Source: an uncultured Oscillospiraceae bacterium (GTDB taxonomy: Bacteria; Bacillota; Clostridia; Oscillospirales; Ruminococcaceae). From it: 64,000 bases of DNA. How positions within the stretch are numbered: the stretch's first letter is position 1; each line of letters starts with the position of its first letter. The notes beneath the pieces are model-generated. The model saw nothing but the letters and a program-made list of their open reading frames with translations. It did no database searches and was not told the origin of the DNA. Positions 1 through 8,272 of this stretch are shown here, piece after piece. A program made the translations under genes and the position numbers. Location: contig UQGL01000006.1 in assembly GCA_900540595.1 (NCBI GenBank), positions 49,584-113,583 of the forward strand, in the 5' to 3' direction.

Positions 1-2
1 TC

Positions 3-260
3 ACACTGGACGCCTTGGCGGAGCAGTTTTACATCAATAAATTCTACCTGACCCGCGTTTTTAAAGAGCAGTTCGGTCAGACGGTCACAGGTTACCTGAT
101 GCAGCTGCGCATCACGCAGGCAAAGCGTCTGTTGCGATTCAGTGATAAAAACATTGAGGTTATCGCACAGGAATGCGGCATGAGCGATGCCAATTACTTT
201 TCGCGCATCTTCAAAAAGGTGGAGGGCACAACACCGGGCCAGTACCGGCGGCAATGGTAA
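3..260 (+). CDS. AraC-family transcriptional regulator, C-terminal part (5' truncated)
   Basis: The reading frame is open from the window edge and ends at a TAA at 258-260. The roughly 85 visible residues form the C-terminal double helix-turn-helix of AraC/XylS regulators. The first helix region contains YINKFYLTRVFKEQFG. The second HTH contains IEVIAQECGMSDANYFSRIFKK, followed by the typical family end GTTPGQYRR. The sensor domain lies outside the window, so the inducer and targets cannot be deduced. A strong hairpin follows at once, so the gene ends its transcription unit. The domain assignment is firm; the regulated pathway is unknown. Confidence 0.9.
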   Translation, partial: TLDALAEQFYINKFYLTRVFKEQFGQTVTGYLMQLRITQAKRLLRFSDKNIEVIAQECGMSDANYFSRIFKKVEGTTPGQYRRQW

Positions 261-264
261 GCAA

Positions 265-303
265 AGCGCAGGAGCCATGCTTGGGCGGCATGGCTCCTGC
301 GCT
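265..303. terminator. Bidirectional terminator hairpin
   Basis: A perfect 16-bp stem (265-280 with 288-303) encloses a 7-nt loop between two convergent genes. A T-rich stretch follows on the plus strand from about 304. It probably ends both the AraC gene and the leftward lipoprotein gene. Confidence 0.8.
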
Positions 304-306
304 GTT

Positions 307-1605
307 TCATTGTGTTATTTTTTCAAGATGATCCATGCTGACCCAGCCGTGCCACCTGCCGTAGAGAGTCAGCATCCAGCAACCATCCTCGCTGCGGCCC
401 AGCTCCTGCAGGGCGGTGTATTCCGGCACAAGGCTGATTTTTTCGTAGCTTGTGTCCGGCCCTACACGCAGCCGCAGGCCTCCGGCTGCGGTGACCCGCC
501 AAAAGGCGTCTGTTGCCTTTAGCTCCTTCGGACCAACCTGAAAGCGCATTTTGGCATCCTGCCAATGCTCCGGCACGCCGGGCAGCGTTCTGCTCTGCCA
601 GTGTCCGTCCCGCTGCAGCCAGAGGATATGGCCATTCCAAGCGGCACCTGCATAATCGCAGGGGATGTACTCCTTCCCGGCGGCGTCCAGCACACCCCAT
701 TTCCCGTCACGGCAGATGGCAGCATACCCATTCAGCAGGGGTGAGGCATACTTTGGCGTGTAATCCTCATAAAAATCCAAGCCGCCGTAGACTGCGTCAT
801 ACACAGCTTGTGTTACCTGATTTCCCTTCCGGTCAAGGTAGGCCCATTTATCACCGATCTTGACTGGGGCCAGGGGTTGGTCATAAAAGCAGCCTGCAGA
901 CGCATAGGTAATGCCGTTCAGAAGGTCTCCATCAGAATTGGCAAAAACAATTCCGCCGCCCTCGGCTGTCGTATAATAGTCCGGGTCACCGTTTCCGGAT
1001 GTCCACACACTCCGCACACAAGGCAGATAATCCCCATACAGAGCATCGCCATCGTTCAGTTCGGCAGCACCGCCCATCATGCCGGCGCTTTTGCATACGC
1101 GGCCGGTGTTGATGTCATAGGTCCATGTATAGCTCTGCCCGTCATGCTCACCGGTGCAGAGCGTGCCGGCATTTTCGGCGGCAAGCGCCGCCTCATAGCT
1201 GCTGCGCTCCGCATCATCCATCGGGGCCGAGGTGCTGAGAAAATGCCAGCGCAGACAGCCGTTGGCGCAGCGTTCGATCGGCCGGTCGGAGATACAGGGC
1301 AGCAGGACGGTGCCGTCACTTTTCATCAGGCCCCATTTTCCGTCCATGCACATCGTATAATAGCCGTCTGTGGCAAGCCCGTCCTGCGCCAGCAGCTGGC
1401 CGCTTCGGGTATCCTGCTGCTGCAGCTGGATGGCCGTATATTCACTGGCTGCGGTTTCATCTGTTTGGTCGGGCTGGCTGGTCGGGGCAGTTTCCGGTGT
1501 CTGGGCGGGCGTTGTCGTCGGCGCAGGTGTGCCGATCACATCGGCCGGCCGTGACGCGCAGCCTGCCAGCAGCAGTATTGCAAGGGCGCAAAGGATCCGT
1601 TTCAT
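307..1605 (-). CDS. WG-repeat lipoprotein with C-terminal SH3-like domain
   Basis: A 432-residue exported protein. The N terminus is a lipoprotein signal: KR at residues 2-3, a hydrophobic core, and lipobox LAGC with lipidation at Cys16. A Thr/Pro/Gln-rich linker follows. The body holds several WG-type repeats (KWGLMKSDGTVLLP, KWAYLDRKGNQV, KWGVLDAAGKEYIP). The last 60 residues (LRLRVGPDTSYEKISLV, then GRWHGWVSMDHL) resemble a bacterial SH3 domain, usually a cell-wall or peptide binder. RBS AGGGGG precedes the ATG. It lies 27 nt after the thiolase gene, so it may be the last gene of the desulfurase unit. The partner or ligand is unknown. Confidence 0.8.
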   Translation of the reverse strand: MKRILCALAILLLAGCASRPADVIGTPAPTTTPAQTPETAPTSQPDQTDETAASEYTAIQLQQQDTRSGQLLAQDGLATDGYYTMCMDGKWGLMKSDGTVLLPCISDRPIERCANGCLRWHFLSTSAPMDDAERSSYEAALAAENAGTLCTGEHDGQSYTWTYDINTGRVCKSAGMMGGAAELNDGDALYGDYLPCVRSVWTSGNGDPDYYTTAEGGGIVFANSDGDLLNGITYASAGCFYDQPLAPVKIGDKWAYLDRKGNQVTQAVYDAVYGGLDFYEDYTPKYASPLLNGYAAICRDGKWGVLDAAGKEYIPCDYAGAAWNGHILWLQRDGHWQSRTLPGVPEHWQDAKMRFQVGPKELKATDAFWRVTAAGGLRLRVGPDTSYEKISLVPEYTALQELGRSEDGCWMLTLYGRWHGWVSMDHLEKITQ

Positions 1606-1632
1606 AGGTACCCCCTGTGTATAGCAGCCAAA

Positions 1633-2505
1633 TCATTCCCGGGCGTTTTTTAGTTCCTCCTCAATACGGTCAAACCGCTCTAAGAAGGAATGCTCCTCTC
1701 CCTCGGTCTTGTAGCCGGGCATCGTGTCCAGCGCAACAGCGTGGATGCTGCGGAAGATGCTGTTCTCAATATTCGGATTGTCACGCATCAGGCGGCGCAG
1801 CAGGACCTTGATTTCCTGCCGCTTGGAGCCGCCGCCCCCATTGTCGCAGATGGTGCAGGCCTCGGTAAAGCGGCAGGCGCACTGGATAAATTCAAGGTCA
1901 TTGTACCGCCGCCATGCGATGATGTCCTCCTCGCGGATGCAGTAGAGCGGGCGGATCAGCGTCATACCCGGGAAATTTGTGCTGTGCAGCTTGGGCGGCA
2001 TGGCCTGCAGCTGCGAGCCGTAGAACATGCTCATGACGGTTGTCTCGATAACATCATTGAAATGATGGCCGAGCGCGATTTTGTTGCAGCCAAGCTGCTG
2101 CGCTTTTTTATACAGATGGCCACGGCGCATCCGGGCACAAAGGTAGCAGGGGGATTTATCGCTATTGTTTGCCACATCAAAGATGTTTGTTTCAAACATC
2201 GTGATGGGAATATGCAGCAGTGCGGCGTTGCTCTCGATCTTTTGGCGGTTGATTTCGTTATAGCCGGGGTCCATGACGAGATAGACCAGCTCAAACGGAA
2301 CCTCGCTGTGGCGCTGCAGCTCCTGCAAAAGCTTGGCCATGACCATAGAATCCTTACCGCCGGAAATACAGACGGCGATCTTGTCCCCCGCCTGGATCAG
2401 CTCATATCGCTTGACGGCTACGATAAAGGGTGTCCACAGCTGCTTGCGAAATTTTTTGATGATGCTGCGCTCGATTTTTTGATATGCTTCTAATTGGCGT
2501 TCCAA
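1633..2505 (-). CDS. ttcA: TtcA-like tRNA 2-thiocytidine biosynthesis protein
   Basis: A 290-residue PP-loop ATPase. The PP-loop SGGKDS is at residues 48-53. It is followed by the CxxC pair C120/C123 (SPCYLCARMRRG), the motif GHHFNDVIETT near 146-156, and a distal Cys-rich segment (CACRFTEACTIC, about 209-220). This layout is that of the TtcA/TtuA class, which activates a tRNA base with ATP and inserts sulfur using a 4Fe-4S cluster. It starts 3 nt after the cysteine desulfurase gene, which would supply the persulfide. TtcA itself is the best match; a related thiolase acting on another base is possible. Confidence 0.8.
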   Translation of the reverse strand: MERQLEAYQKIERSIIKKFRKQLWTPFIVAVKRYELIQAGDKIAVCISGGKDSMVMAKLLQELQRHSEVPFELVYLVMDPGYNEINRQKIESNAALLHIPITMFETNIFDVANNSDKSPCYLCARMRRGHLYKKAQQLGCNKIALGHHFNDVIETTVMSMFYGSQLQAMPPKLHSTNFPGMTLIRPLYCIREEDIIAWRRYNDLEFIQCACRFTEACTICDNGGGGSKRQEIKVLLRRLMRDNPNIENSIFRSIHAVALDTMPGYKTEGEEHSFLERFDRIEEELKNARE

Positions 2506-2508
2506 CGG

Positions 2509-3639
2509 TCAATTCTCCTTGTTTGTCAGGGTTTTGTAGCAGGTATCGAAGGCCTGCAGGAAGCCTTCGATTTCTTCCTCGGTCGTCAGGTGGCTTAAAC
2601 TGATGCGCCAGCTGGACAGCGCATTGCGGCGGTCGCGGCTGACAGCAAACACGGCCTTGGACGGCATCCCGTCCGAGGAACAGGCAGATTTGACCGAAAC
2701 ACAGACCCCCTGCTCACTGAGAGCCTGCTGGAACCGCGTCCCCTTGATGCCGGTAACGCTGACATTGATGATGTGCGGCACTGCAGTCTCGGGGCTGTTG
2801 ATGCGCACAAGGCTGTAGCGCCGCAGCGCTGCCAAAAGGCGGTCATGCAGCAAGCGGACCTGCGCAGTGCGCGCCGCCTGTGCGTCCAGCGCCAATGTCA
2901 GCGCCGCATCCAGACTGACCGCCAGCCCGAGCGTGGGGGTGCCGCTGCGGTAGATCGTAGTACTGGCCCCGCCGGAGATCTGCGGTGTGATCACCAGCCC
3001 GCGCCGCTTATACAGCGCACCGATGCCGTTGAGGCCGTAAAATTTATGAGCCGTAAAGCTCATGGTGTCCACACCGTCCAGCCAGAGGTCCGTTTTGCCT
3101 ACGGCCTGTGTTGCGTCCACATGCAGGCGGCAGCCGGGGTACAATTTGACGAGCTCTGCAATTTCTCGAATGGGCTGCACGGTACCCAATTCACTGTCCA
3201 CGGCGCAGACTGCTACCAGAATCGTATCATCGCGCAGCAGCTCCCGCAGCTGGTCAAGGTCTACCCTGCCGTCACGGCCGATGCGCAGCAGGTCGATCTC
3301 GTATCCCTGCTGCTGCAGGACGGATAAGGACGCCCCCACAGAGGAATGCTCCAGTTCGGTGGAGATGATGTGCTTACCGATATGCCGTGCGGCCTGTGCA
3401 ATGCCCTTGACAGCAAGGTTGTTGGCCTCGCTTGCGCCAGAGGTGTAGATGATCTCGGCCGGCTGCACGCCGAGGTGCTGCGCAATAGAGCTCGTCACAC
3501 GGTCCATCTCAGCCCGGGCCTGCTGCCCGGCGATATGGGTGGAGTTGGGGTTGGCAATGTAGCGTTGCTCCGCCGCGATAAAGGCGTTCAAAACGGCCGG
3601 GTCTGCCGGGGTGTTGGCGGTATAATCAAGGTAGATCAT
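2509..3639 (-). CDS. Cysteine desulfurase (NifS/IscS family)
   Basis: A 376-residue class V aminotransferase-fold enzyme that removes sulfur from cysteine using PLP. Visible motifs are the N-terminal YLDYTANTP, SGASEANN at 67-74, PLP-contact Asp175 (HVDATQAVGK), Schiff-base Lys199 (SFTAHKFYG) and the persulfide-carrying Cys320 in the flexible loop SVKSACSSDG. Length is normal. It is the first gene of a leftward unit with ttcA 3 nt downstream, which suggests a role in tRNA thiolation. It could also serve Fe-S assembly, but no IscU-like scaffold is nearby. Confidence 0.9.
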   Translation of the reverse strand: MIYLDYTANTPADPAVLNAFIAAEQRYIANPNSTHIAGQQARAEMDRVTSSIAQHLGVQPAEIIYTSGASEANNLAVKGIAQAARHIGKHIISTELEHSSVGASLSVLQQQGYEIDLLRIGRDGRVDLDQLRELLRDDTILVAVCAVDSELGTVQPIREIAELVKLYPGCRLHVDATQAVGKTDLWLDGVDTMSFTAHKFYGLNGIGALYKRRGLVITPQISGGASTTIYRSGTPTLGLAVSLDAALTLALDAQAARTAQVRLLHDRLLAALRRYSLVRINSPETAVPHIINVSVTGIKGTRFQQALSEQGVCVSVKSACSSDGMPSKAVFAVSRDRRNALSSWRISLSHLTTEEEIEGFLQAFDTCYKTLTNKEN

Positions 3640-3674
3640 GGCGTGTGCCCTCTTTTACAGTAGTATACCGGAAT

Positions 3675-3702
3675 AGTATACCGCAGTTTCCTACTTTGTC
3701 AA
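3675..3702 (-). promoter_or_regulatory. Sigma-A promoter of the desulfurase-ttcA unit
   Basis: On the minus strand: TTGACA (3702-3697), 16-bp spacer, TATACT (3680-3675). A second TATACT copy lies at 3667-3662. The -35 box is one arm of a perfect inverted repeat, TGTCAAT-AGGA-ATTGACA (3697-3714). Confidence 0.75.
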
Positions 3703-3724
3703 TAGGAATTGACACCACGCAAAA

Positions 3725-3743
3725 CCCCTGCACAAGGCCGGGG
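3725..3743 (-). terminator. Probable terminator after the membrane-protein gene
   Basis: Minus-strand stem CCCCGGC/GCAGGGG with one mismatch, followed by TTTT. It lies 3 nt beyond the stop of the leftward gene and just upstream of the next unit's promoter. Confidence 0.55.
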
Positions 3744-3746
3744 AAA

Positions 3747-5255
3747 TCATCCGTTCGGCGCAGCAATCGTGACGGACTGCTTGTCAAAATAGGGCGTCAG
3801 GCCCCACATGTCCGGCCCGGGCGCCACATCGGTGTAGAACAGGAGCCAAGGGCGCTCCTCGCCGTTCAGCGGGCGGATCGTTACATCCCGCTGGGCGGCA
3901 TCGGTCAGAACCGCCTCCCGCGCATCCAGTGCCGCAGCGTAGCGTGCGGCCTGTCCGTCTACCAGCTCATAGGCGGCCTCCAAGCTGGTGGCAAAGTGGT
4001 TGTCCTGCCCCTCCTTGACGGTATGGCTGCCGATGCAGGCCATGCAGACCAGCATACAGGCAGCCGCCTGCGGCAGGTGCCGGGCATGGCGTTTACAAAA
4101 CTGCTCTGCACCATGCAGGGAAAGACCGCGCACACGCTCAAGCCAGCCGAGCAGAAGAAACTCTGTAGCAGCCAGCCCCAGCACAAAGGTCATCCAGACG
4201 ACATTCAAAAGCCGCCCCGCGCCGATGCCGCCCATTGTGTAGGACGGCAGGAAAATCATGCCCCACATCAGTACAAAGGTGACTGCCGCGCCAAAAAACG
4301 GGTGGCGGAACACACGGTCCGGCAGAGCGGCACTGCGGGCAAGGTGAAGCAGCGGAAACGCCAGCAGCGCCAGCAGGCAGAGCAACGGTACATCCAGCCA
4401 GCGGATCCACTCCATCGCGGCAAGGATAAAGCTTTTGATAACAGCCTCGGCGAAGCCTGCACCGGAAAAGCCTGCTGTGCGCACCCGCGTGCCGGGGGCC
4501 AGCACATTGAACAGCAGCCCAAGGACTGCCGCCGCAAAGGCGGGCAGCTGCCAGAAGTTACGCCGCCGTGCGCAGAGCACTGCCGCGAGCAGCAGCAAAA
4601 AAAGATTCAAAAGCCCTGCTACCTGATGGCCGCCGCTGATGACCAGACTGCACAAACAGCCTGCGGCTGCGTACAGCACCCTGCGCCGCAGCGTAAGCTG
4701 CGCAGCAAAGCAGAGCGCAAAGGCAAGGCCCGCGTTCAGCACCGCAAGCGAGAAATACGGCAGGTAGTTCATCGCGCCGTTGAACCAGTACAGCCCCTCG
4801 ACCGGGGCGGGCATTCCCTCGATAAAAGCGAAGGTCAGCAGCAGCGCCAGCGCCCAGGGCAGCCGTTTTTGCGCCGCAGATAAGCGCAGCACTACACAGC
4901 GCGCCAGCCCGTACAGGCAGAAAAAGAGCGGCAGCAACACACAGAGCAGTGTGACGCCGTAAACCCGGTTGCCGAAGATAGCGGGCTGAAACGCCAGCGT
5001 AAAGCCGGAGACATACAGCCCCTGCCAGTTTTGATAGTAGTAGACATTGGTGTCCCACGCGGCCTTGAGCAGCCGCGGCAGATCGAAGCCGTACTGTTGT
5101 ATGACCGCATGGGTGCGGGCCGCGTAGATATAATCATCCGCCGAGGGGCGGGCAAAGACGGCCAGTACAAACACCGGCACCAGCAGCAGGCCGATCAACA
5201 GCGCAAAACGGCGCAGCCAGCGCTTTTGCGCGGCTGCATCGTGCCAGAAATCCAT
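3747..5255 (-). CDS. Polytopic membrane protein of unknown function
   Basis: About 502 residues with a cytoplasmic basic N terminus and roughly ten or more hydrophobic segments. A conserved-looking ARPSADDYIYAAR segment follows the first helix. An acidic residue pair after TM1 and this overall plan recall DUF6056-type or GT-C-like membrane proteins, but I cannot assign a reaction. I chose the ATG at 5255 because AAGGA sits 7 nt upstream; an ATG at 5279 would overlap the esterase gene and has no good RBS. It is the last gene of the deoB unit. Surface polysaccharide modification is possible but not shown. Confidence 0.7.
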   Translation of the reverse strand: MDFWHDAAAQKRWLRRFALLIGLLLVPVFVLAVFARPSADDYIYAARTHAVIQQYGFDLPRLLKAAWDTNVYYYQNWQGLYVSGFTLAFQPAIFGNRVYGVTLLCVLLPLFFCLYGLARCVVLRLSAAQKRLPWALALLLTFAFIEGMPAPVEGLYWFNGAMNYLPYFSLAVLNAGLAFALCFAAQLTLRRRVLYAAAGCLCSLVISGGHQVAGLLNLFLLLLAAVLCARRRNFWQLPAFAAAVLGLLFNVLAPGTRVRTAGFSGAGFAEAVIKSFILAAMEWIRWLDVPLLCLLALLAFPLLHLARSAALPDRVFRHPFFGAAVTFVLMWGMIFLPSYTMGGIGAGRLLNVVWMTFVLGLAATEFLLLGWLERVRGLSLHGAEQFCKRHARHLPQAAACMLVCMACIGSHTVKEGQDNHFATSLEAAYELVDGQAARYAAALDAREAVLTDAAQRDVTIRPLNGEERPWLLFYTDVAPGPDMWGLTPYFDKQSVTIAAPNG

Positions 5256-5265
5256 ATACAAATCC

Positions 5266-6030
5266 TTACTTCTTGTCATCCAGCGTCATCTGCAGGAAGT
5301 AGACCCACTGCTTCTCCCACCAATACCAGTCGTGGGACACATCCTCGCCCCAGATATCAACGATGGGATGGATGCCCTTGCTCTCGAGAATGGCCTGCAG
5401 CTCTCGGGTGGAGGCCAGCAGGTCGCCCTCCCAGGCACCCTGACCGCAGCACATGATGAACTTATCGGCCTTTTCAAACAGCTTCATGTAAGGGTGGGTC
5501 GTGGGGAAATTGCGCATGTAATCGCAGGGGGAATTGCGGTAGACAAGATCGTCCATATACCCGCCGAAGAACATGCCGGAGGAATACAGGCCGCTGAGTG
5601 CGATCGTGCCGTTGAAGATGTCCGGGCGGCGCAGGAAGAAGTTGACGGCGTGGCCGCCGCCCATGCTGGCACCGCCGGTCAGGATCTTGCCGGTGTGGTC
5701 GTCGCCCTGCTCACGGTTGATCTCAAGCAGGCGGGGCACAAATTCCTCGCAGATATAATTGTACCAGCGCTCCTGCATCTCGATACGCGGGCGCTCGGGG
5801 CCGTTGTTGTCCCAACTCTCGGGGTCGATGCTGTCCACTGTGAAGATCTGCAGCCGGCCGTCATCCACCCAGCGGGCAGCGGCGTTGCACATGTTGCGGT
5901 CCTCCCAGTCAAAGAAACGGCCGCTCTGGCACGGGAAAATCACGATGGGCCGTCCGGCGTGGCCGTAGACCTTGAACTCCATAAATCGGTTCAGAAAACG
6001 GCTGTACTCTTTGTAATAGCGGATCTGCAT
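5266..6030 (-). CDS. Putative esterase (esterase D/enterochelin-esterase-like alpha/beta hydrolase)
   Basis: A 254-residue alpha/beta hydrolase. The nucleophile elbow is GGASMGG with Ser122, and a C-terminal SHDWYWWEKQW supplies the likely catalytic His. IVIFPCQSGRFFDWED near residue 29 fits the oxyanion-side strand of this family. It has no signal peptide, so it is probably cytosolic. The substrate is not visible; relatives hydrolyse S-formylglutathione, acylated sugars or siderophores. It is co-directional with the YdcF-like gene (12-nt gap) and the membrane-protein gene (10-nt gap). Confidence 0.8.
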   Translation of the reverse strand: MQIRYYKEYSRFLNRFMEFKVYGHAGRPIVIFPCQSGRFFDWEDRNMCNAAARWVDDGRLQIFTVDSIDPESWDNNGPERPRIEMQERWYNYICEEFVPRLLEINREQGDDHTGKILTGGASMGGGHAVNFFLRRPDIFNGTIALSGLYSSGMFFGGYMDDLVYRNSPCDYMRNFPTTHPYMKLFEKADKFIMCCGQGAWEGDLLASTRELQAILESKGIHPIVDIWGEDVSHDWYWWEKQWVYFLQMTLDDKK

Positions 6031-6042
6031 GGCAGTCCCCTC

Positions 6043-6879
6043 CTATTTGTAAAAGAATTTCTTATTCAGATCCAGCAGACCGACCATTGTATGCATCGGC
6101 CCGGAGGATGAGGTTTTGAATACCCAGTAATAAAGCAGCGCCAGTGCCTCCCGCATATAGCAGGGCAGCACACTGCGCAGCGGTGTTGCAGCGGCAAGCT
6201 CAGACACATTGGTAAAGCCCGCCATTGCGGCATACTGCCCGGCGCGGTAGCAGTGGAATTCATTGGAGACATAGACAATGGGGGTCGTCTGAGAAAAGCC
6301 CCGCGACTGCAGCAGCGCCAGCGAAAAGGCGAAGTTTTCCTCCGTGGAGGTGGAGCGGTTCTCAGACAAGACCCGCTCGGGCGGCAAGCCCTTTGCAATC
6401 AGATAGTCCCGCATGGCATCGCCCTCAGGGACCCACTCATCACGGCCCTGCCCGCCGCTGGTGACGACCAGCGTGTCGGGGTGGGCAGCGGCGAACGCAT
6501 AGGCCTTGTCAAGGCGGTATTGCAGCAGCTTGCTGGGCTTGTCCCTGTGCAGGCCGGCGCCCAGCACGATCACGACCTGCTCGTTCCCTGTAGGTGGGTG
6601 AAGATACCCGCTGACAGCAACAAAGGCAATAACAGCCAGATAAAGGCAGACCAAGACCGCCAGCACCCCAAAAACCACGCGCCCGATACCGGCAGAAAAC
6701 CACGCATTGACGGGTCTGCGAAAGACAGCGTAGCCGGTAACGCAGCCGGTGAGCAGCCAGACCATAAGGTTGCCCATGTTGAAGTTGGAAAGGAACACCA
6801 GCGAGAGGGAGTAAACCACCAGCACCGCCGCCAGCAGGTAAAGAAGCAGTACGCCCACGTTACTTCGCAATTTCATCAT
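6043..6879 (-). CDS. YdcF/SanA/ElyC-family (DUF218) membrane protein
   Basis: About 278 residues. Several N-terminal membrane helices precede a DUF218 domain with VIVLGAGL, the YRLDKAY helix, VVTSGGQG, EGDAMRDYL, a Glu/Arg segment SENRSTSTEEN, and YVSNEFHCYRA. DUF218 proteins are linked to envelope integrity and may bind a nucleotide-like ligand. The start is one of two adjacent ATGs (6879 or 6876), chosen so the protein begins MMKLRSN before the first helix. It therefore overlaps the deoB end by about 20 nt, which implies translational coupling. The exact start is uncertain. Confidence 0.8.
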   Translation of the reverse strand: MMKLRSNVGVLLLYLLAAVLVVYSLSLVFLSNFNMGNLMVWLLTGCVTGYAVFRRPVNAWFSAGIGRVVFGVLAVLVCLYLAVIAFVAVSGYLHPPTGNEQVVIVLGAGLHRDKPSKLLQYRLDKAYAFAAAHPDTLVVTSGGQGRDEWVPEGDAMRDYLIAKGLPPERVLSENRSTSTEENFAFSLALLQSRGFSQTTPIVYVSNEFHCYRAGQYAAMAGFTNVSELAAATPLRSVLPCYMREALALLYYWVFKTSSSGPMHTMVGLLDLNKKFFYK

Positions 6880-8035
6880 AGACGCCGCAGCCCGCCGGGC
6901 AGTACGCAACGCCCAGCGCCTTGCAGACCGTGTCGGCGATGGTCGCAAAGCTGTAGCGTGTATGCAGGTTCACACCGGGACGGATCTCATCGCCATACAC
7001 AAGGAACGGCACATGCTCACGGGTGTGGTCGGTGGTCTTGGTATAGCTGGGGTCGCAGCCGTGGTCAGCGGTGACCATAAGCACATCGCCGGGGCGCATT
7101 TTGTCCATAAAGGTCGGCAGCCAGTCATTGAACTCCGCAGCGGCAGCGGCATAGCCGGCAATGTCACGGCGGTGGCCGTACAGCATGTCAAAGTCAACGA
7201 GGTTGACGAAGGCAAGGCCCTCAAAATCGCGGTCGGCCAGCTCCAGCGTCACCTGAAGTCCCTCGGTATTGCCGGAGGTGCGGATGGTTTCCCCAATGCC
7301 CTTGCCTGCAAAAATGTCGTGAATCTTACCCACACCGATGGTCTGCTTTCCGGCAGCGAGGATAGCGTCCAGCATTGTATCGCGCGGCGGCACCAGACTG
7401 TAGTCATGGCGGCGCGGCGTGCGGGTAAAGTTGGCGGCGCAGTCCCCCACAAACGGTCGGGCAATGACACGGCCGACGCCGTACTTCCCGGTGAGCAGCT
7501 CCCGCGCCTCGGCACAGATCTCATAGAGCTTTTCCACAGGGACAAGGGCTTCGTTCGCAGCGATCTGGAACACGCTGTCGGCGGAGGTGTAAACGATGAG
7601 CGCCCCGGTTCGGAGATGCTCCTCGCCGTAGTCGCGGATGACATCGGTGCCGGAATAGGGCTTGTTGCAGAGAACCTGATACCCGGTTTTGGCCGTGAAT
7701 GCATCAAGCAATTCCTGCGGGAAACCGTCCGGGAAGGTGGGCAGCGGCTCAGCGCTGAGCAGACCCGCGATCTCCCAATGGCCGATGGTCGTATCCTTGC
7801 CGGCACTTGCCTCGCGCAGGCGGGCAAAGCTGGCAACGGGCGCTGTCTCCGGCTTGCCGCAGGTCACACCGTCCAGATTGAAAAGGCCAAGCTTTGCCAG
7901 ATTTTCTCCCCTGAAATTGGGATGACCGGCGATAGCGGCCAGCGTGTTTGTACCGGCATCGCCGAACTGCGGCGCATCCGGCTCTGCGCCAACGCCAAAG
8001 CTGTCCAGCACGATCAAAAATACGCGTTTTGCCAT
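6860..8035 (-). CDS. deoB: Phosphopentomutase
   Basis: A 391-residue alkaline-phosphatase-superfamily enzyme that interconverts (deoxy)ribose 1- and 5-phosphate in nucleoside salvage. It begins MAKRVFLIVLDSFGVG, with metal ligand Asp11. Further motifs are the catalytic-Thr region (GKDTTIGHWE), VDFDMLYGHRRD, and the metal site MVTADHGCDPSY with TDHTREHVP. RBS AGGAG lies 7 nt before the ATG. It is first in a four-gene leftward unit, with its own promoter at 8080-8108. No deoC or nucleoside phosphorylase gene is adjacent. Confidence 0.95.
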   Translation of the reverse strand: MAKRVFLIVLDSFGVGAEPDAPQFGDAGTNTLAAIAGHPNFRGENLAKLGLFNLDGVTCGKPETAPVASFARLREASAGKDTTIGHWEIAGLLSAEPLPTFPDGFPQELLDAFTAKTGYQVLCNKPYSGTDVIRDYGEEHLRTGALIVYTSADSVFQIAANEALVPVEKLYEICAEARELLTGKYGVGRVIARPFVGDCAANFTRTPRRHDYSLVPPRDTMLDAILAAGKQTIGVGKIHDIFAGKGIGETIRTSGNTEGLQVTLELADRDFEGLAFVNLVDFDMLYGHRRDIAGYAAAAAEFNDWLPTFMDKMRPGDVLMVTADHGCDPSYTKTTDHTREHVPFLVYGDEIRPGVNLHTRYSFATIADTVCKALGVAYCPAGCGVYDEIAK

Positions 8036-8079
8036 AATCTTTCTCCTGTGTAGGGTTGTATACATTTATTATTATTGCT

Positions 8080-8108
8080 ATTATACCGTAAAGCTGCCAA
8101 AAAGTAAA
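8080..8108 (-). promoter_or_regulatory. Promoter of deoB
   Basis: Minus strand TTTACT (8108-8103), 17-bp spacer, TATAAT (8085-8080), about 45 nt before the deoB start. Confidence 0.75.
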
Positions 8109-8184
8109 CACGAAATGCAGAGCACACCACCTGTAAAAGAGCAATAAATGTATGGTAAAATTTTTGTCCGCAACTTTTTCCCTC

Positions 8185-8214
8185 TTGTTTCCCCGGGCTG
8201 ACTTGTAGTATAAT
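8185..8214 (+). promoter_or_regulatory. Promoter of pyk-luxS
   Basis: TTGTTT (8185-8190), 18-bp spacer, TATAAT (8209-8214). The resulting leader is about 50 nt. The region 8036-8272 holds only this and the divergent deoB promoter. Confidence 0.65.
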
Positions 8215-8272
8215 ACCGCTAAGGTTTGCCAAAGTATATAAATATGTGGAATGTTTATGGAGGATATGTTTT

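Noticed and set aside
3709..3714. TTGACA on the plus strand as a rightward -35 box
   Set aside because: No suitable -10 box or plus-strand gene follows; it is the second arm of the inverted repeat on the leftward promoter.
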